Part shown: in pieces, positions 13,300-26,139 of the stretch | Numbering within the stretch: position 1 is the stretch's first letter | Layout of the letters: each line of letters opens with the position of its first letter | NCBI GenBank assembly: GCA_013398955.1 | Contig: VWPU01009582.1 | Span: 1 to 64,000, forward strand | From: Callaeas wilsoni | Taxonomy: Eukaryota; Chordata; Aves; Passeriformes; Callaeidae | Direction of reading: 5' to 3' | Length of the DNA: 64,000 nucleotides | Notes under the pieces: model-generated | The model's input: only the letters and a program-made list of their open reading frames with translations | The model's database searches: none | What the model was told of the DNA's origin: nothing | Made by a program: the position numbers and the translations under genes

Positions 13300-13655
13300 A
13301 AGGTGGGAAGTGAACGTAGGAGGGGATTTCATCAATGTCTCTAATTATCTGAAGGGAAGGTGTAATGGAGATGGATCCAGGCTCTTCTCAATGGTGCTGA
13401 GCAATAGAAGAAGAGGTAACAGGCAGAAACTGGAACAGAGGAAGTTCCACCTGAACATGAGGAACTTCTTTCGTGTGTGGGTGACCAAGCACTGAAACAG
13501 ATTCTCCAGAGACACTGTGGAGTCTCTTTCACTGAAGATATTGAAAAACCATCTGAACAGTCCTATGCCATGTGCTGTAGGATGACCCTGCCTGAACAGG
13601 GAGGTTGGACCAGATGACCTACTGTGGTCCCTGCAACCTGACCCGTTCTGTCACT
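13300..13655 (+). mobile_element. CR1 LINE 3' fragment including the end of ORF2
   Basis: The sense strand carries the last part of CR1 ORF2 and the 3' untranslated region. The translated stretch around 13,320-13,494 includes FINVSNYLKG, then KFHLNMRNFF and VWVTKH before a stop. This corresponds to the usual CR1 C-terminal pattern. It continues with a GTCTCTTTCACTGAAGATAT-like block, a GGATGACCCTGCCTGAACAG block, GGTTGGACCAGATGACCT and TGGTCCCTGCAACCTGACC. The final 8-bp repeats are decayed. The copy is diverged and 5' truncated, so it is inactive. Confidence 0.92.
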
Positions 13656-13869
13656 CTCGGTAAGTGCTGCACACCAGTCTGCTTAGGAAGAGGCACTCCC
13701 AGAATGAATCCTGCCTGCCCAAAACTCAAGCTCTGCAATGCTTATCTTTGAAGGTGTAGAATAGCAATCTCCGGTGCGTACATACAGATCCTGAGTTATT
13801 CAGGCAAGTCTGCCAGCATCACATCAGCCAGCTTAACTAAATAATCTACTTGTTCCTGGTGCTTTCCCT

Positions 13870-14050
13870 CATTAAAGCATTTTACAAAACCTACCTTAAT
13901 TAAAGTTCACAGCAGTCCTGTGGGTTAGCAAAATGTCATTATCCCAATTTTACAGATGAAAAAATTGCAACAGAGAGGTGAAATGCTGTGCTTGAGGGCA
14001 CAGGAGGAGACAGTTTTAGGGGCAGGATTAGCCATTGGGAACTTTTGGCT
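13870..14050 (-). mobile_element. MIR-like CORE-SINE remnant
   Basis: Read on the plus strand, the segment shows the reverse complement of the MIR pattern in the right order: a TTAATTAAAGTTCACAGCAG block, CCTGTGGGTTAG, CATTATCCCAATTTTACAGA, then GAAAAAATTGCAACAGAGAG and GGTGAAATG, and a GGGGCAGGATTAG block near the end. MIR is an ancient amniote SINE with a CORE domain, so this copy would predate the bird lineage. Divergence is high, as expected. Confidence 0.7.
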
Positions 14051-14787
14051 CTGTGCAGCATAGCCAGCCTCCGAAGGCACTGAATGGGCTCTCAGAGATG
14101 CTGAAAACACTGCTCTCCCCTTAGGGCTCTTTTGCAATCTCTGTGTACTGTCTGTAAGGTGACAAAAGAGACTGGTCTGGGATCTGGGTTATCCCATACT
14201 TACCTTGCAGAACTAGGCCGAGAAAGGCATGTGCTAAGGGGAAGGAGAAAATCAGCAGCATGACTTTTCTTGGGCTATTGTGGAGTCTCAGAGAGCTGCT
14301 CTGTGAACAGAGGGGCCACAAACAACTTAGAGCAGTCTGAGGCTGGGCCAAGCCACAGCAGGCACTGTACCACCTTTGACCGCTGCTAGATTCCAGAAGG
14401 CTCAGGACTTAATCCCCAAACCATGCTGCCTTCTGAGCCAAAAACATAATGGTGACCAGAGACATATCAAGGATGTCTACGAGCAAGCTGAGGCAAACAC
14501 GGATCCAAATGGTGTGACTTTTGCAGCCCTTCTGGAGTGGTGCAGGGGGCAAACTTCTACTCTGAGTCATGCAGCAGAGATGTGAAGTTGGGTCTCCCAC
14601 CTTTTGAGCCACCACCCTAGCCAGAAGGCTCAGATGTGTGTGCAGCTGACACTCCTACACCTTCCATTTTCATGTAAATATTCAGAAGGCTTTATTTTTC
14701 CTTACAAGAAAGGAAAACCCCCATTCTACATGTTAAAAAAATGCTTCACCACAAAGCAGAATCATTACCTGCTACTCAGCTGAACAT
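14051..14787. other. Non-coding stretch, nothing recognised
   Basis: About 740 bases between an old SINE remnant and a CR1 fragment. No exon or repeat is recognisable. Confidence 0.55.
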
Positions 14788-15070
14788 AAAAGATTTGGGT
14801 CAAAAGGCACCTCAGGATGTCTCTAGTCCCACTTCCTGCTCAAAGCAGGGTCAGCTCTGAAATCAGACCAGCGTACTCAGTGTTTTATCCAGCTGTGTCT
14901 TGAAAATCTCCAAGGATGGAGATTGCACAACGACCCTGGGCAACCTGCTCTAATGTCTAATTTTCCTCCTCATGATTTGTTTTTCCTTATATCCAGTTGG
15001 AACCAGTTGGACTGGTGTCCTTGCAAGTAGTGTGTTGTTTCACCTGTGGCTACTTACAGAAGTTTTTTTG
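14788..15070 (-). mobile_element. CR1 LINE 3' fragment, reverse orientation
   Basis: The plus strand shows the reverse complement of CR1. In order it has a GGCACCTCAGGATGTCTCTA block, AGTCCCACTTCCTGCTCAAA, GCAGGGTCAGCTCTGAAATC, CTTGAAAATCTCCAAGGATG, GGCAACCTGCTCTAATG and a CCTTATATCCAGTTGG block. This order matches subfamilies in which the 3' UTR junction lies just upstream of the ORF2 end. The terminal 8-bp units are missing or degraded, and divergence is moderate to high. Confidence 0.88.
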
Positions 15071-15090
15071 CTTTGCTTAAAGCTCTGTTC

Positions 15091-15184
15091 AAAAAAAAAA
15101 AAAAAAGAAAAGATAGATAGATAGATAGATATACATGCATGCATGTATATATATGTATATATACACACACACAGACATATATAT
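15091..15184. repeat. Compound microsatellite: A tract, (GATA)n, AT/GC palindromes, (CA)n
   Basis: A 16-base A tract is followed by about five GATA units (about 15,112-15,132). Next come alternating ATGCATGCATG, a TATATATGTATATATA block and a short CA run. The whole stretch is purine-pyrimidine alternating after the GATA block and contains self-complementary segments that could form cruciform or non-B DNA. Confidence 0.92.
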
Positions 15185-18100
15185 TAAAAATGATTTTTAG
15201 GAAAGAGACCATGGAAACTTTTCAGTATGGATTTTAGCACAGTAGCAGTCTGTCAAGATCTCGAGCTGAAGGCTCATGATTACATCAGAAATATAATGAG
15301 AACATACTTTTTTTTTTTTTTTGGTGACAGAATGCAGCAACTATTTAAAAACTCCAGTGTTATTTCATTTCCCCCCCCCTTGTTTTTATGAGACACTGCT
15401 TTCACATCCCTGTAATGGAACACAGATCAGAGGTCTCTAAATCTCTCAAGTCTGCATCACGTCTTAATACCCTAAGGCATAGGTAACATGTGATTTACTG
15501 CTGAAATTCACCTATTATCTTCGTGTTACATCAGTAATATTAGTCACCTGTTACTTTCTTGAAATTCTTTTATAGAAACATAATACTCAAATTTTCTTGT
15601 GAAGTTATTTCTATATTTACTTCCCTGCCTTGGGGAGAGGGCAAAGAAAAACGCGTAGTGCAGAATCTAAACTTCACCTGAATCACTTCTCAGTAATTAT
15701 ACATACATCAAAGCCAGGAACTGTGTGTGCCATGCAAATGAGGGATGTAACATGGATCTCATTTGGCTTTGTTGTGACAAACTGCACCATAATCCTGTGT
15801 TGGGGTAACCCCAACGTTTATGTGGTTGTGCCTGCAACCGTGTATGGCGTAGCTGTGAAATACTCTGCTGTGCTTTCTTTGTTCAATGTGCAGGAGTTAC
15901 TGCATGCACCTGCCAGAAAGACTTAGTACTCCATGGATATGGAGTATTCCTTAGTCTGGGAAACAACAGAACTGTAGCGTGGAGTCTCGCAAAGATCGAT
16001 GGACAAGAGAGTGAGGAGTTGGATGTAAGTGATACGGGGCCAAAAGTGACACCAGGCTATTCTGCCGCTGGTATCTTCTGGCCGGAATTTAATGAAAGGA
16101 TCCTTTCCATGGAATGAAATACAGAGGGATACTATGCTAAAGCTGTAGTGGTTCAGCCTCAGACACTGCCATTTGCTCATGCCTCCTACACCTCAGACTG
16201 CAAATGAAAGCGTAGTAGTCAGTGGCCACATTTCCTGTGAGTGCTGAAACCCCACTGTGAGCCATCCAGGACCTTGCTCTGCTTGTTCCTCCCTCGTGAG
16301 TTCCTTGTTGCTGTCACTGTCTTTCCTCTCCCTTTCAGGTTTCGTCTGATCTGCACTGCATCGGCAGGAGGACAGCAGAGGGGGCAGCCAGCTCTGCCAT
16401 GCTTGAAGGGAGAAATGAAGCAGGGAAGGCTGGTCGTACCAACGGACTGAGATCCCTGAGAAGCAAAGGGAATCGTGCTCCTGCACTGTGGCTCAATGGT
16501 TCATGCAGAGCAGCTGTCATGACTTGTTCTGGAGAATATTGGCTTTTGTAACTTTCACTGTTCCTTTCCCCCACCCTCCTCTTTTTTCTCCTGTTTTCAC
16601 TGTTTCTTCACCTTGTTGGGGATCAGAGAGACAAAGCCATGAGCTGGCTGAGGCACTGCTTAGACCATAGGTGCCACAGTGATGCTGCCAAAGGAGCTGG
16701 CTGATTGGAGAGGTGAATTTGCACTGATGTCCCTGCTGCCAAGGCAGGCCTGGGAGAGAGCTCAAGCCTAACTCAGGTTTACTCACGTCACCTGTGGTGG
16801 CTGCAGTGTAGACATATGGTCTGTTTTACTCGAGGCCAAAAGCGACAATTATTTATAACTCAGTCTTAGGCATGGGACTGCACTCTTATTTCTCACCAAG
16901 ATGAGTAAGATGCAATAAGAGGGCCTTTTTTCTCTCCTCCCTCACCAAAAGAAAGATTTTGATTGGTTTCTGCTATCCTTGTTTTGAACAATCATGTTAT
17001 TTCATCGTGGAAGTGTCTCATGTGAAAAACACCTGTCTATACTTTGACAGAAGTTGACAAATAACTCAGTAGGATAAAGTCCCTGCACTTGTAAACACAG
17101 CATCCTTGTTTAGTGTTCAAAGTTCTGCAGTGAACCAGCCATATAACCATTAGTATTTCACTGAAATTTAACACAGAAATTCTTACCTGGTTTTGTGCAC
17201 ATACCCTCTTTGGACAAAATGGTTGAGGGGAGCCTGTGTCCTTTTAAAAGCAGGCTTTTGATGTTTAGGAATGACATCCTGGTAAATGAGACATGCAATC
17301 CTATCATTTTGTTACACTTCTAGAGTGAAGTGAAATTTTATTAAGTACTGAGAAGAAGAAAAATCAATAGAGTATTGTGGCGTTTCCCCTAAATTTAGCT
17401 GTGAGGATCTTATTTGTGGTAGAAGGTTCATCCTGCTGTCCCTGGCATCTCATTCCAGGGCCCAAAATGCACTGAAAGCACAGAAATAGCTTCACTAATT
17501 CTCATAAAAGGGCAAGGTGACACACTGATAGGAACCCCAAAGTCTGCAGCCCTGAAAGGTGGAAGCAGTGCACAGCAGCCACTTGTGAGAAATGCTATGC
17601 CAGAGCTCTTGGTGATTCGTGTAGCCTCAGAGGAAGAGTTGATGAATTTTCTCTCTCCTTCATCAGGGATAGCTAGAAAGCAGCACAAAACACACTGATG
17701 GCTGTCACCCACAGAGGTACACAGGGCTTTCCCCAAACAGAGCTCAAAATGAATTTTTTATGAGTTAATACACATTGTGCCTGAGGCCAGACTTTGACTT
17801 CTGAGTGGGTCTTGGCACTGTGAGCAGACTCCTCGAAGTCAGTGGGAGTCCACGCAGAGTAATGTGTAGCCCACCACAAGTCAATGCATCACAACATGTT
17901 TCAAATAATATTCAAGGGCCCAAATAAAAAACCCACATCTCCAGCTGCTAGAAACTGCATCAGAAGAGAACTTTCCCTTATTTCAATAGAATCACCTGCG
18001 AGGATAAAATTGCCCACATCCATAAATTGGATCAGGACCTTGAAGCATATTTCTCCTGGAGCCAGGATAGAGTATCTGCATTTTCATGAGCATAACTGAA

Positions 18101-20490
18101 TATTCTGCATGTGCTGAAATCACAATAATAGACCCAACTTCTTGAATCTGGAAGAAGGCCCACATGCCTGCTTTCATGCCCTGCCCTATTTTCATAGACC
18201 AAATACACAAAAGAAACAGGAAAACCCCTGTGCCTTCTGCTTGGGGTAAGGCTAGAAATGTTCTAATTCCCAGAGCTTTTTTCTATAACCAGTAATGAAG
18301 TGAAGTCTTAGTCCATAAGATGTATATTGAAAGAAAGCAGATTATACAGTGGCATATCTTGTTTGTCTCTCCACAAAAACTGAGGCATTTTTTACATGTT
18401 ATAGGAGAACACAGAATGGTTTGAACCCCATTGCTATTTTATTAAAATTATTATTTTGATTATACGTTATTTTCATGTCGGTGGTGAAATATTTTTAGTT
18501 AGAAAAGAAGACTTATGTCAGTAAGTGCTTATACACGTAACTCCAGAGTGCTGGGGCATGTAGGATATATTAGGCACTTTTGGTCATTGAAGTTATAGGT
18601 TCTCTTCCTCAATGTGAGGAAAGAGTGCATGGGGAGTCAGTTATCAATAGCATTATCTATCACAAAACAACCTCTGTGACACTAGAATAGTGGTTCCAAA
18701 AAATGAAGTCTGAGAAAGGCCATTTCTGTCTCTTCCCTTTCCATGTCCCAAAATGGCCATCTGTTTCATACCTATTTGAAGGTAGGACATATCACGTGCT
18801 TTTGATCTTTAACAAGAAAACTCAGAAGAAAATGACATGGTATAAAGGACATTTTTGATAGATACTCGATGTTTCCCTGAACAGGTGCATCATGAAGAAG
18901 CAGAGGTCAACAATGAACATGTTGTCCAGAAATCCTGTCTTCTGACAGCAGTGCATGATTATGTCTATAGCCATTACATCTGACACCAGTCTAGGCTTCT
19001 CTAAGCACATGAGAGATGCTATATTTGTATCAAGAGTATGGCTTTGTGTGCCAGTGAATTGGACTTTCTGTCTTTGAGAAGAGGGCTTTATGATCAGGTG
19101 TCCAATAGCCATGTTTTTCACAGCAAAGTTTCTCTGTTTAAAACCTTTAGCATTGCATGAGAGCATTCTGCAACCTAGAAGTGACTATATGTTTGATGGT
19201 ATTCAAATGATGCCTGAACTGCTGAGGTGCATTTGGATATGTAAGATTTGCAAATGGTTAGTTATACATACCAAAAATAGCTTTTTAAGAACGTTCAGCC
19301 AAATGGTTTGCTTTTATGCAAGAATATACACAGAGACCAAACCAAGAAAATCTTAGATTTAGTCAGGAAGCTATTGCTGAAATATCAATCAAAATTTTCA
19401 TATAATTGCAATGTGAACTGAAGAAGAAATCTTGAAGTGATTTTTCTCTGCAGCAGTTTTCTTAGTTAGCAGTTCTTTGAAATGTTTCCTTTTCCCCATG
19501 AATAACTGTGAAGTCCTGCAAGACAGCTGCCTTGTTATACTGGCAAGTGTACTGCAACACATCTGCAGTAGCCCAAAAAACAGAACTACTTGGCACTTTC
19601 TGACCTGAGGCAAAACAAATGTAACAATAATTTACCTGCTTCACTGCAAGTTTTATCAGAAAAATACAAACTATTATGTGTATGTAAGATGTATTATATA
19701 ATTGAATGTACTGTCTGTAATATTGAGAGTAAATTCTAGATTCTATATAAAATAAAACATATATAGACAATTGAATCCACCTGCTGCTGACCTTCTTAAA
19801 GGGGAGACTGTTGTGATATACAGAAACTTCAGGAATCCTCTATTCTTTAGGAATCTACTTTTTAAACATTTGAGTGACTATTTCCACAGAGGTTCTCAGG
19901 CTAAAAGTGACTAAAATGTAACCATTTTTACTACTACCCGGAATAGCATAATTATTCCCCATCGATTTCATATACTCATGAATATGCATGCACTACTACT
20001 TTCTTCGCAAAATGGGAGAAATGTGAGAAAACTAACTTATGGCTTCAGAATATGTTAAATATTTCACTTACAGGAATCCATGAAGACTGATTTTTTCCCC
20101 CCCTGGATTCTACTGACAAGAAGAATTGATTTGCTGCACTCTCCTCAGAGAAAAGGTGCTTGGCACAGCTGCAAAGAGGGCCTGCCTAATATTCCTGCCT
20201 ACACAGATAATGCATACGTGAGTGTATACACGCGCTAAAGTGCCACTGCTTGGAAAAGCTACTGGAGGCATATTCAGCATTTAGCTTGGGCCACGCTGAC
20301 CTAGTGCTGAGAATAGCTGCGGGAGATGTGAGGAAGTGAAAAAGTGTCCCACCGAGAACAGCAAAACCACCACCAGCACCATCTACCAATTAGTCCTCCT
20401 TGCTTATGCATGCTAAAGAGGACTTGACAATCCTACACACCACGGTATTGATGAGTATCAGAATAGGTGCAAGCTGGTGCTTTGAAGAGC
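15185..20490. other. Non-coding stretch, nothing recognised
   Basis: About 5.3 kb with a T tract near 15,310 and a C run near 15,370. Several short frames occur but none resembles a known protein, and no interspersed repeat was recognised. Confidence 0.55.
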
Positions 20491-20735
20491 CATAGAACTG
20501 TAGCATCATAGAATTACAGAATAGTTTGAGTTGGAAGAGACCTTTAAAAGTCACCCAGTACAACCCCCCTTCAATGAGCAGGAACACCAACAAAATCAGG
20601 TTGCTCAGAGCCTGGTACAACCTGGCCTTAAATGTTTCTAAGGATGGGCCATCTACCACCTCTCTGGGCAACCTGTTCCAGTGTTTCACCACCATCATTG
20701 TAAAAAATGTCTTCCTTATGTAAGAATATATTCTT
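20491..20735 (-). mobile_element. CR1 LINE 3' fragment, reverse orientation, with ORF2 C-terminus
   Basis: The plus strand starts with decayed CATAGAAT/ACAGAATA units, the reverse complement of the CR1 3' microsatellite. It continues through GTTTGAGTTGGAAGAGACCT and the GCAACCTGTTCCAGTGTTTC block. On the minus strand the translation reads KHWNRLPREVVDGPSLETFK followed by ARLYQALSNL, the classic end of CR1-type ORF2. This fragment keeps its C-terminal frame well, which suggests a younger copy than the one at 13.3 kb. It is 5' truncated and cannot encode a reverse transcriptase. Confidence 0.95.
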
Positions 20736-23700
20736 ACTTCTTTCCATCCACCAGGTTTCTACTCAGCTCCCCACCCCCAGGAGACGTCTGCTAGCAAGAG
20801 AGAAACTTGTGCCACTGCTGTGGGAACTGAGAAACAGGCTATTGCCAGTCCCGGCAGGACCAGCCTACTAACCAGCAGGGACATGCAGCCCATTTTCAGT
20901 GCTGCTGCTGACATTGGGACAGGCAGAAGGGTTTTTGTGAAGCTGACTGCCTCACTTGTTTAAAAATGAGCCTGCAAAATTTATTAGATGGAGCCATCTG
21001 CTTCTCAGTCATTCTCCTACACTACCTCTGACAGTGACTGACAGGAGAGAAACAATGAATTTACTGCAGTGGGTGAGAATCAATTGCATTTCTGAACCCT
21101 CTTCCAGAGCTGCTTGGAACCCTTACAGTTCAAGTTGGAGTACCTGGTAACACATCTCTTGAACTTTCAGGAGGTAGAGTTAGTATTCTCGGTCACTTTT
21201 GCTTTGCTTCTTGCAAAAGCCAATGAAGAGTCTGCAAAGGAGTGTTTGCAATCATTATTGAAAATCAAGCTAGGAAACGGAGAACTTCACTGTGACAGCC
21301 CCAGATTTTCTTTTGTTTTTAAAAGGAAGCCATTCAAAGGTCTTTTGGATCTTATCGACATTATCACTTCTGATTTCAATAGTCCAATAGGTTTTAATAG
21401 TTTAATAGTCAGTAGGTTTTAATATGGCTATGAGTGCATGTTCTTTGAACAAGGACTTTTCATTTACTGATTCCAGTCTGGAACACACGATTTTTTGTCA
21501 CAAGTACATAATCTTCACTGCAAAATGAGTTGTGGTTGTGTATGTTTCTTCTGACTATGTTTATTCAATTTCTAATGAAAACTGAAAGTATTGTGGGTCG
21601 TTTTTTTTCTGATATTTATTTGATGTGAAAATCAGGTTAAAAAAATAATGAAGTTTCGTCAATACAAGAGATGAGACTGCTTTGATTCATCTGTATTGCA
21701 AAGAAATGTATTAGTTCTTCTCCTTCCACTCCAGGCCTAAAAAAGAAACCATATGTCCCAAACTTTGGCTACTTTTCAAATTATACCGGTTGATCTAACT
21801 AGCAATACTACTTTTGCCTGCAAACCTCAGAAGACAAAAATATGGACTCTCTTAAAGTTAATCAGTGACTTAAGGCAGCAGCATAGCTAATTTGTTTCAG
21901 CTACTCAAGCAGATAAAAGACACAAGTGAAAGAAGTTGCTGCCATTTCTAAAAGCTGATTCACATGTCCTCAGGAATTAGTTGGTTACCTGCTGCATAAG
22001 CTGTGTATGTTCTTTGCAGGGTTTGTGAAGGAAGCCATGCACGAGCAAAGAGGAGCACCAGCAGCAGCTCAGCAGAGAGGAGCCCTCGGGCCAGCTGCTG
22101 CATAAGGCTCAACGCAGGTATCTGCTCTTGCGGCGCACGCTCGGTGGCAGACACCAGACCTGCAAAATTGGATCTGCTTCTCATTATCCTGCACGCCTTT
22201 GCCAAGGGCAGGTCTTCACCCAGTGCTGGCTGCACGCTTGGGCTTCCCCTTCTCCCGGAAAGCAGCACCCTCCTGGCTTCTTGGTGACCAAGCAGCCACC
22301 ACTGACTGGCTGGCTAAGGTGAAAAGTCCTGAGACAGGGATGTCTCCTCCTTCAGCAGGGTACATCCTATTGCATGGCTCATGGGCTCTTTCTGTGTAAT
22401 GCCTTGCTGGTGCTGCTGGCAGGGCCACCCACTCACAGCTGTGCTCACCACAGGCTGGAAAACAGGCAGCACAAGTGGGCCAAAGCCAGGCAGCATCCTA
22501 TCTGTGTTGGCTGCCATCCCCATGGACTCAGGATCCATGACCAGCGCTTGTCACTATGTGGTCAGCTGCTCTTCTCTACTTTAGTATCATCTCTGAGTGT
22601 CAGCTGTGCTCATTTACATTTAGGAAGGGCCAGGCTCCAGGCAGGGTAGTGCCCAGGTTGGCTTGGTGACCTGTGCTGGAGCTGCAGGGTGTCAGAATAG
22701 TCAGCAAGCCAACAGAAGAGCTTGCAATCGGCCCAAAGAAAACACTGAGGATAGGTTGTCCCTTAAGCATGTCCATCTCAGGCCAGAGCACCAGCAGCCA
22801 CTTCTCTCTTAAAAATGTGCAAATCTTTACTGTCACCTGGAGATTGATGCTTAAAATTCTTGTGTTTTCCTGCCTTTGGTATTTTTGAAGTATTTTGGTG
22901 TTATATGCCAATAGCCAGCTCACCATACAGGTGACAAAAGGCTGCTCCCTGCTCAAGACAACTTAGGCCAATGTCTCTCACCTCCGCAGGCTGTAACATA
23001 CGGAGAGATGGAACTTGGGACACTCACACTTCTCCTGGAGGAGCTGTCCATCTTTTCATGGCATTGCTAAGCACCAACTGGAAGAGAGAAGAGATCACAG
23101 GTAGCCACGGGCCAGTTTGGTCACAACATTCCCCTGGGGAGAGGGGATGGGCTGCACTCCATGCCCTTCTTCTTGAGCACATCTCAGACCCCGCCTCCCC
23201 GCGCACAAGCTCACCAGCTGTAACTGTGGCTGTACAGAGGCAAGTTCAATCTTGTGCTCTTTCTCGCCCTCAGTAAACATTTATTTATCCCATGCAAAGG
23301 GGAACAGCATAAATAGGGCCCTGTGCCTTACTGGAGAACGGCAGTCACAGACATCCAGCTCTTGTGGCACATTCCTGGGCAGGAGTTTGACGTTGCCCTT
23401 GGATCAGGCTCTGCTGGTGGGACAGGCAGAGGAGCACTTGGCCCGCGACTCCCCAGGGGAGGGAGATGTGCGATAAGAGACCGGCCCTTGCACTGCTCGG
23501 CATCATCAAGGCAGGAGCATGTCAGGGCATGCTGAGAAGTAGAATGTGATAACCCTGAAAAATGCAAGTTTGGGAGCTACTGATGTATTCAAAATGAAGA
23601 CGCTATGTCAATTTTGGGGGAAAGGAAAGCCACAGAAACAGTTCATCTATTGTTTGTGAGCAATTTGTGGTATCAGGAAATAAAAAGAAGGTACAGTGAT

Positions 23701-26128
23701 ACCAAGAAGTGTTTGAGCATTATTAGATTAGCTGTAAGAAGCATAATGTTGTACTGAGCCATGTGACTGGGCGATGATTATATTCCTAAACGTACAAGAC
23801 ACAAATGAGTGATTTATAAAAGAAAGGGGAAAAAGGTGTCATGCAAAAGGGGAGAAAAATGTCATGTTATCTGTTGGAATTGCTGCAACGTGATGAAAGT
23901 GATTTGCAGAAATACTCACAACTCACCAAGAAATACTGCTTGTGTCTCATCCCATCCGTAGGAGAAGAAAGCTGGCATGTGTAGAGCTTCTTGATGAAAG
24001 TACTGAGCACATCCTCCTCCTTCTCCTGCCTTGCCTTGTGGCATAGCAAAGCACTTTTAACTTTCACTGAAATCAAGAGCTGGGGTCATTTAACATCTAC
24101 TTGAAACATTTTGCGTCTTGCAAAATAACGTACTGTGAGGCTTTGGGGTTTTTATTTCTCCCCCATGCTGTGCAGGGTACCTGCTAAGCGCAAGTGCTAG
24201 AAAGCAGAGGCAGAGGTATTTTCTGGTATTCTCTGGAGAGGTCAAGCTTTAGCTCCAGCAATCTGTGTTTTCTTTTTATAACAGCACCTCTCCCGTGGTA
24301 TCTTAGCACTTGCTACGAGGTAATCTCAGAGAGTAAATACATGTCCACTCCTCTAATTTGCCTAGATAGGAATTTGTCCTTTAATTCCATGTTCTGGTGG
24401 GATTGCTTATGTAACAGATTTTTTTTTTTCCTTAAACTAAGGTTATAATTCCATGGTACGTAGAATTAGGCAAACATTTCATATCATAAAACTACAGCCT
24501 GTGGGTGTGATGGGCTTTGGGCCAGCATCTTTGAACAGACAAATGTTTTTTGTCATTTTGAGGAGTTAGGAAATCAGACAGATCACACAGAGATGAGAAA
24601 TAGTAAATGTGTTTAATTAAAAATTATTTTCTCAAGATGGTTTAAACAAAAATATTGAACATTGGAAATGTCGTAACACCTTCAGCATTGCAAATGTAGG
24701 CCAGCAGGCCTGTTTTAAAGGAGTAAGGGGGAGGAATAGAAACAAAAGTGGATAAAAAGCTTCCAAAAATCCCAAATGTGTCTCTGTTTCTTAGGGAAGC
24801 AGTCAGTTTAACACACATGTTGATGGAGAGGGTGATACACTTTCTGTTCAGAAAAAGGACTTGGCAAGCACAGTTTGAATGGCTGCATGAGGGACATATG
24901 CATAGTGTCATTTTGGTGTCTTCTGCTAGGGTGGCTTTCCAAGGAGCAGTGGAAAACACCCATGAGCAAGCTGGTGAACTGCTCTCTCTGATTCTTCACA
25001 GAAATGCTCATTAGACCAACTGGAAAGGTTGATATTTGCAGAGTGTGTCCTCTTTCTGTAGATCTGGGCAGCATCTGTGGAGTCTGACTGGATGCAGCTC
25101 ACCATTTAAAGAGGGACATCCCACTAAACCCTGGCAGGGTCGTTCCTTCTAGTACCTCTAGTCTATCTGTTTTCTCCTACCTTGTGCATGAGGGGTGAAA
25201 TTAGCTTAAACCAGTCGATTCCACTTGCAGAAACACTGCTCTGGCCGGCCTCCCCACTAGAAAAGTCAAATCTTTGGCTCAGGGTGGAGGGGCTCTGTGT
25301 CTTTCATCTCCCTGATGGCTCCAAGACCAGCTATCCCATTCCCCTGGGAAGAGCTATGACTAAGGCTGATGGAGCAGTTCTCATAATGAGCCAGCATCAT
25401 CTCCCAGAAACAGCCAAGCCAGAGGGACACATAAGCAGATTTTAAGTGGTGTGAAGAAGGGCCAACACTGCCTTTCAAAGATGAGAGGGGTGATTAATTA
25501 ACTGCCCAGGAAGCATTGTTTTTCTCTGTAAAGTAGTCTCTCCTTTGGAGCTGGGAGACACACTGCTCATGCTGCTTAATCACTCATTTGGGACACCAAG
25601 GTACAGGCTCACCACAGCCCTGGGAGGAGTTAGGGCTTGGGAGGGTAATGCCACATTCGCCTACTGTTATCCCAGCTCTGGGCAGGTTTGCTGTGGGGCC
25701 ATAAGCTGGTCATTTCTGTCTTTCTACCTTCATTTGCCCACCTGAATGAATTAAAAGATGGGCTTTGTGGCTTGGTTGTCTAATAAATTCTGTTGTGCTT
25801 TGCATATGCAGCACATGATTTAAGCATCCCCATGGCAGTTCATTAAAAGCCCAGGAGTAGTTGTATAACAACAGGTAAGCATATATATTTTGGCAGCCCC
25901 AGTTTTGCAGATGCATCTGGTTACAAACAGAATTTAATGTGACTTCAAATAAACCATGTTATAACTAGCTCTTCCATTTGTCTGGATTAGCATAAGCTCT
26001 TCCTCCCCTCATCTCATTTCCCGCATGTTTAAACTACAAATACAGATGAATTTGAATGTAATCCTCATGTCTTTACCAACTCATCTTCACTGACAAAAGC
26101 GCATCATTAAGAAATAGCAGTGTAAGAA
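20736..26128. other. Non-coding stretch, moderately GC-rich 22.0-23.5 kb
   Basis: No repeat family is recognised. The segment of about 22,000-23,530 is richer in GC than its surroundings and gives many overlapping frames on both strands, the pattern of low stop density and not of a gene. No CpG-island-like density of CG is apparent. Confidence 0.5.
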
Positions 26129-26139
26129 GGGGGGGGGGG
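26129..26139. repeat. G11 homopolymer
   Basis: Eleven consecutive G residues on the plus strand. This is a plausible site of length error in sequencing and of slippage in vivo. Confidence 0.95.
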
